A DNA stretch of 64,000 nt. Origin: Tumebacillus avium (GTDB lineage Bacteria; Bacillota; Bacilli; Tumebacillales; Tumebacillaceae). Below are positions 43,198 through 52,140 of this stretch, piece by piece. Both the position numbers and the translations under genes were made by a program. Below the pieces are notes generated by a model. It had not been told where the DNA came from and searched no databases. It was given only the letters and a program-made list of their open reading frames with translations. Every line of letters starts with the position of its first letter. Within the stretch, counting starts at the first letter, position 1. The stretch covers positions 1,585,001-1,649,000 of the forward strand of contig NZ_CP021434.1 in assembly GCF_002162355.1 (NCBI RefSeq), in the 5' to 3' direction.

Positions 43198-43866
43198 ATG
43201 TTTGCCGTAGTCGGGATTCGCTTTAAAAAAGCGGGCAAGATCTACTACTTCGACCCGGCTGACCTTCCTATCGAAAGAGGATATTTTGCCATCGTGGAAA
43301 CTGCGCGTGGTGTTGAATACGGAGAAGTCGTCATCGGCAAAAAGTCTGTTTCTGAAGGAGACGTCGTCTTGCCGCTGAAACGGGTGCTTCGCATCGCCGA
43401 CGCTAAAGATGCAGCCCAGGTGGAGGAAAATAAGGTCGCCGCGAAGAAGGCGTTTACGATTTGTCAGCAGAAGATCGCTGATCATGGCATGGAAATGAAG
43501 CTGGTCGATGTCGAATACACATTTGACCGCAACAAGATCATCTTTTACTTTACCGCCGATGGCCGCGTTGATTTCCGGGAGCTGGTCAAGGACCTCGCTT
43601 CCGTGTTCCGCACCCGCATTGAGTTGCGTCAAATCGGTGTGCGCGACGAGGCGAAACTCCTCGGCGGGATCGGGCCGTGCGGGCGCATTCTCTGCTGCTC
43701 GAGCTGGCTCGGCGATTTTGACCCGGTGTCGATCCGGATGGCGAAAGACCAGAACCTTTCGCTCAACCCGGCGAAGATCTCCGGACTCTGCGGCCGTTTG
43801 ATGTGCTGCTTGAAATTCGAAAGCGATACGTATGATGCAGACCTTGAGGCAGCAGACGGAAAATAG
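43198..43866 (+). CDS. ricT: RicT (YaaT) PSP1-domain protein, short form
   Basis: Part of the RicA-RicF-RicT (Y) complex that activates RNase Y processing and speeds the Spo0A phosphorelay. Begins MFAVVGIRFKKAGKIYYFDP; the PSP1 core holds the cysteines that bind the Fe-S cluster with its partners: GGIGPCGRILCCSSWLGDF and ISGLCGRLMCCLKFE. At 222 residues it is about 50 shorter than B. subtilis YaaT: it stops soon after LKFESDTYDAD and lacks the C-terminal NGEGRVVGxN region. No frame downstream encodes the missing part. Confidence 0.92.
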   Translation: MFAVVGIRFKKAGKIYYFDPADLPIERGYFAIVETARGVEYGEVVIGKKSVSEGDVVLPLKRVLRIADAKDAAQVEENKVAAKKAFTICQQKIADHGMEMKLVDVEYTFDRNKIIFYFTADGRVDFRELVKDLASVFRTRIELRQIGVRDEAKLLGGIGPCGRILCCSSWLGDFDPVSIRMAKDQNLSLNPAKISGLCGRLMCCLKFESDTYDADLEAADGK

Positions 43867-43920
43867 AACACAGCATGGCAGAGGCCCAAGAGCCAAGGGG
43901 ATTGCAAGCGGGGTGAACAG

Positions 43921-44253
43921 GTGGATAAACAGGCCGTTTTTGCACAAGTAGCCAATGTTGAAGAACGAATCGGCGAGCTCTACCGCGAATTGGGGTCGCT
44001 AAAACAAAAGATCGTGGAACTGATCGAAGAGAACCAGAAGCTGCAGATGGAGAACGAAAATCTGCGCAAGCGCCTCGAAAGTCAGGAGCATGTCGCTGAA
44101 GCGGAAGGCGGGGAAAAGCTCATCCAGCTCGGCGAAGGCTATGACAACCTGGCCCGCTTGTATCAGGAAGGGTTTCACATTTGCAATCTGCACTACGGAA
44201 GTCTCCGCACCGAAGGAGACTGCCTGTTCTGTCTGTCGTTCTTGCACAAATAA
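43921..44253 (+). CDS. yabA: Initiation-control protein YabA
   Basis: Negative regulator of DnaA at the origin, bound to DnaN. The 110-residue protein has an N-terminal leucine-zipper coiled coil ([20 protein letters not shown], continuing [19 protein letters not shown]) and a C-terminal zinc domain [23 protein letters not shown] 43921 follows AGCGGGGTGA. It ends the conserved tmk-yabA operon. Confidence 0.93.
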   Translation: MDKQAVFAQVANVEERIGELYRELGSLKQKIVELIEENQKLQMENENLRKRLESQEHVAEAEGGEKLIQLGEGYDNLARLYQEGFHICNLHYGSLRTEGDCLFCLSFLHK

Positions 44254-44292
44254 ATCAGTCATCTTAGAAGAGAACAAGGAGGTGCGAACCTC

Positions 44293-45543
44293 ATGCACGA
44301 GCAGGAGGCGTATCGCAACCTTCGCCACAATGTCAGAATCAATACAATACAGGGAATCTTTGCGGTGCTGGCCCAGAATTTAACGGCACCGTTCATTCCT
44401 CTGTTCGCGATCAAAGTACTGGAAGCGTCCGATTCACAAGTCGCTTGGTTATCGTCGTTGCCGGCGTTAACCGGGATTCTCGTCTTGTTGCCGGGCGCTC
44501 TTTTTATTGATCGTCTCGTGGCGAAGAAGAAGTTTACCGGGTCGATGATTTATCTGCGTGGTCTGTTTTTTCTGTTTCTTGCCATTCTTCCGTTTCTATC
44601 GTTCGACCTGTATTGGATGGCCTGGCTGTTCGTTTTGCTGATCGGCTTGATGAACATTCCATTTTCGGTGTATCAACTGTCCTGGCAGTCGTTTATCGCC
44701 GACGTGATCCCGGCGTCGCAGCGGGCGCGGGTGTTTGGCTCGCGCAATCGCATCACACAGGGGATGGGCACGATCACGACGATCATGACCGGGGTCTTGA
44801 TCTACCTCTACGGCGGGGCGGCCTGGGCGTACCAGACGATCTTTGCCTTGTCGTTTGTGGTGGGCATTCTGGAAGCGACTACGCTTCGCAAGATCAAGGA
44901 ACCTGAGCTGCAAGCGGACAAGAAAGTACATACGCTTGCTGAACTGTGGAAGGCGCTGGGGCAGGAAAAGCGGTTCTTGATCTTTGCCATGGCTTCGGCG
45001 GTGTTTCATTTCGGCTGGCAGATGGCCTGGCCTCTGTTTAACATTTATCAGGTTTCGCCCGAATATGCGAACATGTCCGCCTTGTGGGTGTCGGTGATCA
45101 CCGTCTGCAACTCGCTGATGGGCGTCTTGACCTATCCGTGGTGGGGCAAGGTCGCGCAAAAGATCGGGCATGGCTGGACGCTCGTCATCGGCACGGCCGG
45201 CTTGGCGACGGCGCCGCTGTTGTATTCGCTGACGATGAACCTGTGGGTGCTGGCGGCGTTTAACCTCTGGATGGGGATCTTTGTGGCCTGCACGGTGCAG
45301 ACGTTGTTCAATCGCGTGCTGGAAGTGTCGCCCGATGACAAGCGAGCCTTGTTCATCGCGATGCACTCGCTGGTGATCGGGGTGACGGCGATCTTTGCGC
45401 CGCAGTTTGGCGTTTGGATCATGGGGCTGTTCGACCTCAACTTCGCGTTTTACATCTCGTCGGGCATTCGCCTGTGCGGTTCGATCGCACTGGGACTGGT
45501 TGTGATCTGGGAAATGCGCAAGCTGAGAAACGGTGCACTCTAG
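44293..45543 (+). CDS. MFS transporter of unknown substrate
   Basis: A 416-residue protein with about twelve hydrophobic segments and the major-facilitator layout; a loop RLVAKKK after helix 2 and PASQRARVFGSRNRITQGMGT after helix 4 stand for the family's charged loops. ATG 44293 follows AAGGAGGTG. It starts a stretch (to 51264) that has no counterpart between yabA and trmN6 in B. subtilis. Substrate cannot be deduced. Confidence 0.85.
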   Translation: MHEQEAYRNLRHNVRINTIQGIFAVLAQNLTAPFIPLFAIKVLEASDSQVAWLSSLPALTGILVLLPGALFIDRLVAKKKFTGSMIYLRGLFFLFLAILPFLSFDLYWMAWLFVLLIGLMNIPFSVYQLSWQSFIADVIPASQRARVFGSRNRITQGMGTITTIMTGVLIYLYGGAAWAYQTIFALSFVVGILEATTLRKIKEPELQADKKVHTLAELWKALGQEKRFLIFAMASAVFHFGWQMAWPLFNIYQVSPEYANMSALWVSVITVCNSLMGVLTYPWWGKVAQKIGHGWTLVIGTAGLATAPLLYSLTMNLWVLAAFNLWMGIFVACTVQTLFNRVLEVSPDDKRALFIAMHSLVIGVTAIFAPQFGVWIMGLFDLNFAFYISSGIRLCGSIALGLVVIWEMRKLRNGAL

Positions 45544-45604
45544 CAATCGAATCCGCTTCGACTTATAATTAAATTTAGTCGCATTGTGAACGGAGAGATC
45601 CTGA

Positions 45605-47335
45605 ATGAAAGCTACTGGAGCCAGACCGGAGCAAGCGCTCACGAAGAGCATTGCCAGACAGATGAGTCGGATTATGGCGCTGCTGATCGTGTTGATTTTG
45701 GTCGGCGGCGCGCTTCTCTATTGGTTTAACCATCGCATGCAGGAGAATTTTGAACAGCAAGTGTCGGAGCTGGATACGAAGGCGTTTCTCGCCGGAGAGA
45801 TTCAGCAGAGCATGTCGAGCCTGATGATCGAATACCGCGGCTATATCTCCTACCATCTGCCCGACTTCAAAGGGCGGATCGCCGAGAACCAGCGCGGGCT
45901 GATCGACGGGGTCGCCGAATTCCGCAAAGTGGCGCTGACCGAGTCGGACCGCGAGCATCTGCGCTTTTTGGAAGATGCGAGCAACCGCTATTCGGAGCGC
46001 GTCGCTGAAGGGGTCAAGCTGATCGAGGAAGGCAAGTTTGATGTGATCGAACGGCGGGCCGGGGAAGAAGGCTTCCTGACGTTTACCGACGAGCTGCGGG
46101 CGCGTCACTACAAGTTTACGGAAGAGCTGCGTCTGGAGCAGATGGCGCTGCGGGCGGAGTATGCCCGCAGAGTTGATCAGCACACGCTGTATTATGCCGA
46201 GTATCTGGTCTTGATCGCGCTGTTGATCGGACTGCTCGCTGTGCAGTTCGCGCGCAATGTCGGCGGACCGTTGCGGACTCTCGCTCTTTTTTCTGAACAT
46301 TATGAAGATGCGAAAATTATCAATCTGCCGTATGACAAACGGGAAGATGAGATCGGCTATCTGACCCGGATTTTGAAGCAGATCTTTATGCGGATCAAGG
46401 AAAACGAGCGCAAACTGATCGAGCAGAGCCAGGAGCTGCGCTTGCAGCAGGATGAGATGATGGCTCAGACGGAGCAGTTGATCATCCAGCAGGACGAGCA
46501 GCATCACACGCTGGTCAAGATGAAGGAGAAAGAGAGCATTCTGGCGGCGCAGTATGAGCTGAGTTCGTCGCTGCTCAACACGCTGGATCAAGAGGAACTG
46601 CTCTTGAGCATCATTCGCAATCTGGTGCGCATCCAGCAGGCGGACAAAGGGGCGGTGGTGCTGCTGGATGCCGGTTTCCCGCATGCGTCGGTTGGCGTTG
46701 GGGCGGCCGGGATGGAGCAGTTGGTGGCGTCGCTGGAAGAAAGCATTTTGCCGAGATTGCGCGAGGAGCAGAACGCTTTTGTTGTCGAGCGGGAAGCGGT
46801 GGCGGCCGACAAAGGCTACCACGAAGGCAAGATGAAGCTGAACGACCTGATTCTGCCGGTCAGCGCCCGCGGCGGCAATGTGACGGCGTTGATCATTTTG
46901 ACGCGCATCGGACGCCGTTTTGGCCCTGATGCGCTCAAGCAGGTGAGCGCGCTGGCCAATCAGATCGCGTTGTCGATCAACAAGCTGCGCGTGCGCGAGT
47001 TGAATCTGCAGATCATGGATTCGATCCGCGAAGGGGTGCTGCTGTTCAACGCCCAAGGCAAACTGGTGCAGGCCAACCGCATGTGGTCAGAATGGATGGC
47101 CTGTGAGTTCCAGGGACTGGAGCCGGCCGATGCGACTGAGCTCCTGTACGGGCAGATCGCGGTGCGTGTCCAGCAGAGCGCAGCGTTGACCCGCTTTATG
47201 CAGGACGCGCTGGACGGGCGTCTGGAAGCGGACGAGAAGTTGCTGTATCAGCTCGCCGATGAGAGCGGGCAGGCGATCGGTGTGTCTTTTGTGAAGACGG
47301 CAGGCGGGACGCTGTTCCTGCACCGTAAAGAGTAG
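45605..47335 (+). CDS. Membrane sensor protein (4-helix sensor, HAMP, GAF, PAS) without output domain
   Basis: A 576-residue receptor. Order: TM1 (22-41), an extracytoplasmic helical domain (42-195) like CHASE3/4HB sensors, TM2 (196-216, YLVLIALLIGLLAVQFARN), HAMP (about 217-270), a Gln/Glu-rich coiled coil (270-325), a GAF domain (about 330-470) and a PAS domain (475-576, IREGVLLFNAQGKLVQANRMWSEW in part). There is no histidine kinase, GGDEF, EAL or chemotaxis signalling module after PAS, and the frame ends cleanly. It may work through a partner protein. The TPR gene following may be that partner (inferred from the 45-base gap only). Confidence 0.75.
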   Translation: MKATGARPEQALTKSIARQMSRIMALLIVLILVGGALLYWFNHRMQENFEQQVSELDTKAFLAGEIQQSMSSLMIEYRGYISYHLPDFKGRIAENQRGLIDGVAEFRKVALTESDREHLRFLEDASNRYSERVAEGVKLIEEGKFDVIERRAGEEGFLTFTDELRARHYKFTEELRLEQMALRAEYARRVDQHTLYYAEYLVLIALLIGLLAVQFARNVGGPLRTLALFSEHYEDAKIINLPYDKREDEIGYLTRILKQIFMRIKENERKLIEQSQELRLQQDEMMAQTEQLIIQQDEQHHTLVKMKEKESILAAQYELSSSLLNTLDQEELLLSIIRNLVRIQQADKGAVVLLDAGFPHASVGVGAAGMEQLVASLEESILPRLREEQNAFVVEREAVAADKGYHEGKMKLNDLILPVSARGGNVTALIILTRIGRRFGPDALKQVSALANQIALSINKLRVRELNLQIMDSIREGVLLFNAQGKLVQANRMWSEWMACEFQGLEPADATELLYGQIAVRVQQSAALTRFMQDALDGRLEADEKLLYQLADESGQAIGVSFVKTAGGTLFLHRKE

Positions 47336-47380
47336 GAGCAGTTGTCGATTGCCCGGGAAATGGAGAGGAGCTGGAGCCGG

Positions 47381-47752
47381 ATGAGTTGGCAAGCAGAGAT
47401 CGAGCGCGGGTATGAGCTGTACCGCCAAGGGGAGCATCGCGAAGTGCTGAAGAGGTTTGCGCGCCTGCGCTTGGAGTACCCGGACGTGGCGCAGGTGTGG
47501 AACGAGTCGGCGGGCATGCATGACCGGATGGGCTTCGAAGAGGATGCCGCCCCTTTGTATGAGCGGGCGCTGGCGCTTGGCCTGGAGGGCGAAGAGCTCG
47601 TCGACTGCCTGATCTGCCTCGGCTCCACATATCGCAACCTCGGGCGCGGAGGAGATGCGGTGCGGCTGCTCGGGCAGGCGCTGTTGCACGAGTCCAAAGA
47701 TGCCAAGCTGCAAGGGTATCACCGGGCGTTGGGGGTGTATTTTGGAAATTAA
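47381..47752 (+). CDS. Small tetratricopeptide-repeat protein
   Basis: A 123-residue protein made of three TPR-like helix pairs (AEIERGYELYRQGEHREVLKR, MGFEEDAAPLYERALALGLE-type, and LGSTYRNLGRGGDAVRLLGQAL). ATG 47381 follows GAGAGGAG at 10 bases; ATG 47360 is possible. It follows the sensor gene and precedes a terminator, so it is likely in the same transcript. Probably a protein-binding adaptor. Confidence 0.75.
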   Translation: MSWQAEIERGYELYRQGEHREVLKRFARLRLEYPDVAQVWNESAGMHDRMGFEEDAAPLYERALALGLEGEELVDCLICLGSTYRNLGRGGDAVRLLGQALLHESKDAKLQGYHRALGVYFGN

Positions 47753-47779
47753 AAAGACCTCAGAAGAGGTCTTTTTTTT
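47751..47779 (+). terminator. Intrinsic terminator after the TPR gene
   Basis: AAAAAGACCTC / GAGGTCTTTTT around AGAA, then T run. The following 47780-47922 has no certain gene; a 34-codon fragment at 47791 is noted in the findings. Confidence 0.9.
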
Positions 47780-47922
47780 ATGAAAAGCCCTTGTTTTGTG
47801 CAAAAGTTTTTGAAAAGCTGCATGAAGAAGAAGAGTTCAAGCAGGTGAGCAGCAAATTTATTCAAAGTAACAAGTTTTTCTATAAAAATTCATAAAAATC
47901 TGTAACATATATGGTTTTATGG

Positions 47923-47951
47923 TTGACTTTGGGAAATAACAGGTTTATAGT
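47923..47951 (+). promoter_or_regulatory. Sigma-A promoter of the exported gene group
   Basis: TTGACT and TATAGT with a 17-base spacer, 76 bases before the start at 48027. Confidence 0.7.
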
Positions 47952-48026
47952 TAATTTATATTCATATCACTTTTATGCACTTTTCGGCATTCAAGATGAT
48001 GACTATTCATTTAAGGAGGTAGTACA

Positions 48027-48683
48027 ATGTCTTTGAAAAAAGTCGTTCCTGCAATTCTCGGTTTGTCCCTCGTGTTCTCCGGTTCCGCACTGGCTGCAAA
48101 CCCTCAGGTTACCGGAATTGAAAATGACACTTCGGTTAACATTTTGTCTAACACTCCGGATGATCTGTCATTCAGCCCTGGAAAATCCGTAAAGAATAAG
48201 GAGAAGTACCTTGAATCGGTAGAAAAGTACTGGAAGAAATCCCCGCAAACGATCGGTACTGAGGCACTGGTTCAGCCGGTTCTGAGCGACCAGGACGATT
48301 TGACTCACAATGGGTCAAACATGTACTCCAAATTTACCAGCAACGTGAACAATGGGTGGACAAACGTTTCTGTAAGCGGCTCTTCCCGTGCAGCTTGGGT
48401 TGGAAGCAACCCGTTCAACGCTGATTCCATCACATTGGCAGACAAAATCACCTACTCTGGTGTAAACGTCACGATCAGCGTGCCGGGCAGCTCCAGCTGG
48501 TCGATCAGTGCTTTCACAGCGTCCTGGTCCGCAAAAGTAAGCAATGACTGGGACATTGACCATACTTACTCGAACATCAACTCTACAGGCTATGATGTAT
48601 ACATCAAGCAGACGACCACCGGCGATTTCAAATTCGGCAGTTCCTTCTACACAACCACCGCATCTGATGGTGCTTGGCTGTAA
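48027..48683 (+). CDS. Secreted Ser/Thr-rich protein of unknown function
   Basis: A 218-residue exported protein: signal peptide MSLKKVVPAILGLSLVFSGS with cleavage after ALA (24). The mature part is free of Cys and rich in Ser, Asn, Thr and Trp, with beta-like stretches (GWTNVSVSGSSRAAWVGSNP, ITYSGVNVTISVPGSSSWSI). It has a strong promoter and AAGGAGG. It resembles small secreted proteins of Firmicutes whose job is unknown. The next two genes encode membrane-anchored proteins and probably belong with it. Confidence 0.65.
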   Translation: MSLKKVVPAILGLSLVFSGSALAANPQVTGIENDTSVNILSNTPDDLSFSPGKSVKNKEKYLESVEKYWKKSPQTIGTEALVQPVLSDQDDLTHNGSNMYSKFTSNVNNGWTNVSVSGSSRAAWVGSNPFNADSITLADKITYSGVNVTISVPGSSSWSISAFTASWSAKVSNDWDIDHTYSNINSTGYDVYIKQTTTGDFKFGSSFYTTTASDGAWL

Positions 48684-48696
48684 CATCTTTAAATGG

Positions 48697-48730
48697 CAAA
48701 ATCCCTCTTTAAACAGAGGGATTTTGCTTT
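48697..48730 (+). terminator. Stem-loop after the secreted protein gene
   Basis: AAAATCCCTCT / AGAGGGATTTT around TTAAAC, with only a short T tail; probably a leaky terminator that lets some transcription continue into the next gene. Confidence 0.6.
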
Positions 48731-48760
48731 CCATCACATCTGACACAAAAGGAGCCTACG

Positions 48761-50599
48761 ATGAAGCAACGAAAATATTTTAGTTTACTTCTTGTCGTAA
48801 TCGTTTTCGTCTTGGCTGCATATGTTACATTTGGCTTACCGAAACAATCGGAAAGCACTGCGACCCCCGATTTCGCATCAGTTGATTCGGCCGAAGATGC
48901 TAACCTGCTGAGCTTGAACCGTTATGAAAATCAGCAAATCGCCTACTTCCATAACAATTCATATAATGCATTGGTCAAAAACCTGAATTTGTACACGATC
49001 TCCTGGTACCTCAATCTGGCCGATTTACTGGGTCAAGATGTGCCGGATGAGAGATTGAATCTCATCATGAATAATATGAATACGAGCAGTCCGGATCAGA
49101 CTGTTTATCATAACTCGATTTACGATGCCAATCTTCGAGTTAATATAGAGAGGAAGATAAAAGGGCAGATATCCGAGACAAGCAAAGAACAGTACAAATC
49201 GGTCCTCCTCCGTTATCAAGACAGAGATGGATTGTTCTTTTGGAGCGATCAAGAAAAAGACACTGAGCAAAAAATCACCGCCACATATTTAGCGCTTGAG
49301 ACCTTTGACATGATGCAACTTGAGCCTGCGGAATTGCAAAAAACAAAACAGACCTTGCTTGCCATGTACCAAGATGACCGATATTTCAATCGTCAACCGA
49401 ATGAGATGAAGCACAACCTGGTACAAACAGGAGTTCCGCTTCTTAATTGCTTAGAACTTTTGGATGTCAACCTGGAAGTGATCGACCCTAACCTGCTGGA
49501 TAAGCGCAAAGAGTGGCTGACCTATTGGATGGGGCAGCTCAATCAAAGCATCGGCAGCGAATCGAATTCAGACAATACCGCCGCTATCAATGATGTAATT
49601 CTCAACCTGAGCCGCTCTGCTTCTTATTTAAATTTGCAACTGGCCATCCCATCCGCTTACATCGATCTCTTGACACAGGATGGAATGAAGATTCTGCAAA
49701 AGTTTAACGCAAACGATCCGCAAATCACTTATAAGACACTGCAGGTGGTTCATGATTCACTCGGAGAAGTGCCGAATCGTGAGGCAGTTGCCAAGTACCT
49801 TTCCAACTTTGACTTGATCTGGTTGTATGAGGATGTACAGGGGTTTTCCTTTAAAGAGAACTACTTCGGACTCGCAAGCGCCAAATTGCTGCACGATGCT
49901 TATTCGAAAGAGAAGATGCTGAATCACTTACAGCAGGTGAAGGGCAGCAGAGAGCTGAGTATCGAAGAGATCTATTACTATGCTCTCACGATGCAGGAGT
50001 TGGGGGAGCTTGAGAAGAATTGGGACTTCATTCAAGTGGAATGGGAAAAACGCCTGTCAGAGCTGGCTGCGAAGAAAAAATTCGAAATGCAGGACGTATA
50101 TTACTTGGCAAGTATCGCTCAGTTGACCGATACATCCGCCCTGAAACGTATGCGTCTTACGATGGGTCTGCAAGCCTCTTTCTTTGAAGAAGCGATTCAA
50201 AACTATCGCTATGACAAAGACTTGTATTTGGCTGTAAAGTCCGCTAAATTTCTAGACATCCCGATCAAGCAGCATGTTTCAGATGAGATCGCTGCTTTGT
50301 ATGACCAAGGCACAGGCGGGTTCAAACCGAATATGGCTGAAGGAGAACCAAATCTGTACTCTACCTATCGCATGGTGGAGTTAAGCGAACTGATCGGGCG
50401 CGACCTAACAAAAGAGAAAGAAGGCATTCTCTCGTTTCTCCTCTCTTTGAAAGGAACCGCCGGTGGGTACTTTATTTCAAAGCCAGCAAGTTCGGAGTTG
50501 AAGGACTACATGGGGAATTTCACGTTGGAAGGTTTTTATGATGCTCTTTATCTGATCGGCCATTTGAAGGAGAGCAAAGGGGGTGGCACCAATGAGTAA
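48761..50599 (+). CDS. Membrane-anchored alpha/alpha-toroid-like protein
   Basis: A 612-residue protein with an N-terminal signal anchor (about 6-25, YFSLLLVVIVFVLAAYVTFG) and a long extracytoplasmic all-helical part. Repeated pieces such as TGGFKPNMAEGEPNLYSTYR and GTAGGYFISKPASSE followed by TLEGFYDALYLIG look like the GG-x-F and helix pairs of prenyltransferase/terpene-cyclase alpha/alpha toroids, but no catalytic DxDD motif is present. The fold guess is by eye. Codons are less GC-rich than the neighbours. Its stop overlaps the next gene by 8 bases. Confidence 0.6.
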   Translation: MKQRKYFSLLLVVIVFVLAAYVTFGLPKQSESTATPDFASVDSAEDANLLSLNRYENQQIAYFHNNSYNALVKNLNLYTISWYLNLADLLGQDVPDERLNLIMNNMNTSSPDQTVYHNSIYDANLRVNIERKIKGQISETSKEQYKSVLLRYQDRDGLFFWSDQEKDTEQKITATYLALETFDMMQLEPAELQKTKQTLLAMYQDDRYFNRQPNEMKHNLVQTGVPLLNCLELLDVNLEVIDPNLLDKRKEWLTYWMGQLNQSIGSESNSDNTAAINDVILNLSRSASYLNLQLAIPSAYIDLLTQDGMKILQKFNANDPQITYKTLQVVHDSLGEVPNREAVAKYLSNFDLIWLYEDVQGFSFKENYFGLASAKLLHDAYSKEKMLNHLQQVKGSRELSIEEIYYYALTMQELGELEKNWDFIQVEWEKRLSELAAKKKFEMQDVYYLASIAQLTDTSALKRMRLTMGLQASFFEEAIQNYRYDKDLYLAVKSAKFLDIPIKQHVSDEIAALYDQGTGGFKPNMAEGEPNLYSTYRMVELSELIGRDLTKEKEGILSFLLSLKGTAGGYFISKPASSELKDYMGNFTLEGFYDALYLIGHLKESKGGGTNE

Positions 50600-50876
50600 A
50601 TTGAACTTGAATACGATTTTATTAACTGTGATTGCGATCCTGTTGCTGCTTCTGTTATTGAAGCCGCAGATCCAGGGAGCAGCAGGCGACTTCCCGGCAG
50701 CAGCAGGTGAGAGCATCGTTTCTTTGGGCGAAGGAAAGATTGGAATCGTCGATTCTTCCAAGGACTCCGGCAATTACGGCAAGATTCTCATCTTCGACTT
50801 CAACTCGGAAACCAACAACTTCGTTTACAAGGGCACCTTTGATTACTCAGACTATATACGGAATCCGCAAAAATAA
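50592..50876 (+). CDS. Small membrane-anchored protein
   Basis: A 94-residue protein with one N-terminal hydrophobic helix (about 6-27, TILLTVIAILLLLLLL) and an extracytoplasmic part with SIVSLGEGKIGIVDSSKDSG, YGKILIFDFNSETNNF. Its ATG lies inside the end of the toroid gene, so the two are translationally coupled and probably form a complex. No family recognised. Confidence 0.6.
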   Translation: MSKLNLNTILLTVIAILLLLLLLKPQIQGAAGDFPAAAGESIVSLGEGKIGIVDSSKDSGNYGKILIFDFNSETNNFVYKGTFDYSDYIRNPQK

Positions 50877-50886
50877 CGAGGTTAGC

Positions 50887-50930
50887 GAACAAACCCCGAG
50901 CTTATTGTCAATAGCTCGGGGTTTGTTTTG
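50887..50930. terminator. Bidirectional intrinsic terminator
   Basis: AACAAACCCCGAGCT / AGCTCGGGGTTTGTT with a 10-base loop between convergent genes. Confidence 0.9.
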
Positions 50931-50931
50931 G

Positions 50932-51264
50932 TTAGAGAATGAAATGAAGCGGGAAAAACAGATAGGCATCGTCGATGTACTTGAAGGCCGGATACCACAG
51001 CAGGATACCGAGTGGGACGGATGCGACGCTGTGCCACGCTTTTTTGTACCAGCCGAATGTAAATCCGGCTGCGAAGATCAGGAAGATAAACGTGAAGACC
51101 AGCGTGAACAGTCCGATCGACCACGAGGCGAAAAAGCTGAACACATAGGAACTGAGTGCAGCCCACCAGAAATACTTGCGGTTTTTGATGAGTGCAAATG
51201 CTACGAAGAAGAAGCTGAGCGCGAAAGATCCCCAGCACAGAAAGAGAATCAGACCACTTAACAT
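50932..51264 (-). CDS. Integral membrane protein of unknown function
   Basis: A 110-residue protein with about four hydrophobic helices rich in Phe and Trp (ILFLCWGSFALSFFFVAFAL, YFWWAALSSYVFSFFASW). ATG 51264 follows GGAGGAGAGGAG; a GTG nine bases upstream is possible but too close to that site. Divergent from trmN6. No family recognised. Confidence 0.6.
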   Translation of the reverse strand: MLSGLILFLCWGSFALSFFFVAFALIKNRKYFWWAALSSYVFSFFASWSIGLFTLVFTFIFLIFAAGFTFGWYKKAWHSVASVPLGILLWYPAFKYIDDAYLFFPLHFIL

Positions 51265-51378
51265 GGGAAACACCTCCTCTCCTCCAGTATGGCATTCCTT
51301 TCCATTTTTATCTAGCCCCCCAATGTATGCTATACTTCTTTCATAAATTTTGCCTCTTGTGAGAGGAGTTTGGTGCTG

Positions 51379-52140
51379 ATGACGTTTGAACTTCGCGAAG
51401 GGGAACGCCTTGATGATCTGCAGGTGCGGGATCTGCGGATCATTCAGAGCAAAGAGGTGTTTTCCTTTTCTTTAGATGCGGTGCTCTTAGCCCGCTATGC
51501 CACGCTGCGCAACAAGGACCGGGTGATCGACCTCGGCACGGGCAACGGCGTGATTCCGCTGCTGCTGGCCGCCCGCAGCGCAGAGAACCGGGCGGAGATC
51601 GTCGGGCTCGAGATTCAGGAACGGCTCGCCGATATGGCGCGGCGCAATGTGCAAGGCAACGGGCTGGAAGGGGTCATCAACATCGTGCACGGCGACACGC
51701 GGGAGGCTCTGCAGACGTTTGGCAGCGAATCGTTTGACCTCGTCGTTTGCAATCCGCCGTACCGGCCGGCCGGGGTCGGCGATCAGAGCTTGAACGAGCA
51801 TGTGAAAATCGCCAAACACGAGATCACCTGCACGCTGGACCAGGCGATGGACGCGGCGGCCGGGCTGGTCCGCTATGAAGGCAAAGTCGCATTTGTCCAC
51901 CGCCCGGACCGGCTGGCCGACATTTTTACGGCGATGCGCGCCCGCAAGCTGGAGCCGAAGCGGATGCTGCTCGTTCATCCGCGCCCGGACAAGCGTCCGA
52001 ATATCGTGCTGGTCGAAGCGATCAAAGGCGGACGCCCGGAGCTGCGCATCGACCCGCCCTTGATCGTACATAACGAAGACGGATCGTACACCCCTGCCAT
52101 ATTAGAACTTTACGCCGGACGAGGAGAGTTGGGCACATGA
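51379..52140 (+). CDS. trmN6: tRNA1(Val) (adenine-37-N6)-methyltransferase
   Basis: A 253-residue SAM-dependent methyltransferase (YabB). It has the N-terminal SKEVFSFSLDAVLLARYA, motif I VIDLGTGNGVIPLLLA and the catalytic NPPY (VVCNPPYRPAG) for adenine N6. ATG 51379 follows AGAGGAG. Its end overlaps rsmI by 4 bases (ATGA), as in the conserved yabB-yabC pair; the small yazA gene found between them in B. subtilis is absent. Confidence 0.93.
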   Translation: MTFELREGERLDDLQVRDLRIIQSKEVFSFSLDAVLLARYATLRNKDRVIDLGTGNGVIPLLLAARSAENRAEIVGLEIQERLADMARRNVQGNGLEGVINIVHGDTREALQTFGSESFDLVVCNPPYRPAGVGDQSLNEHVKIAKHEITCTLDQAMDAAAGLVRYEGKVAFVHRPDRLADIFTAMRARKLEPKRMLLVHPRPDKRPNIVLVEAIKGGRPELRIDPPLIVHNEDGSYTPAILELYAGRGELGT

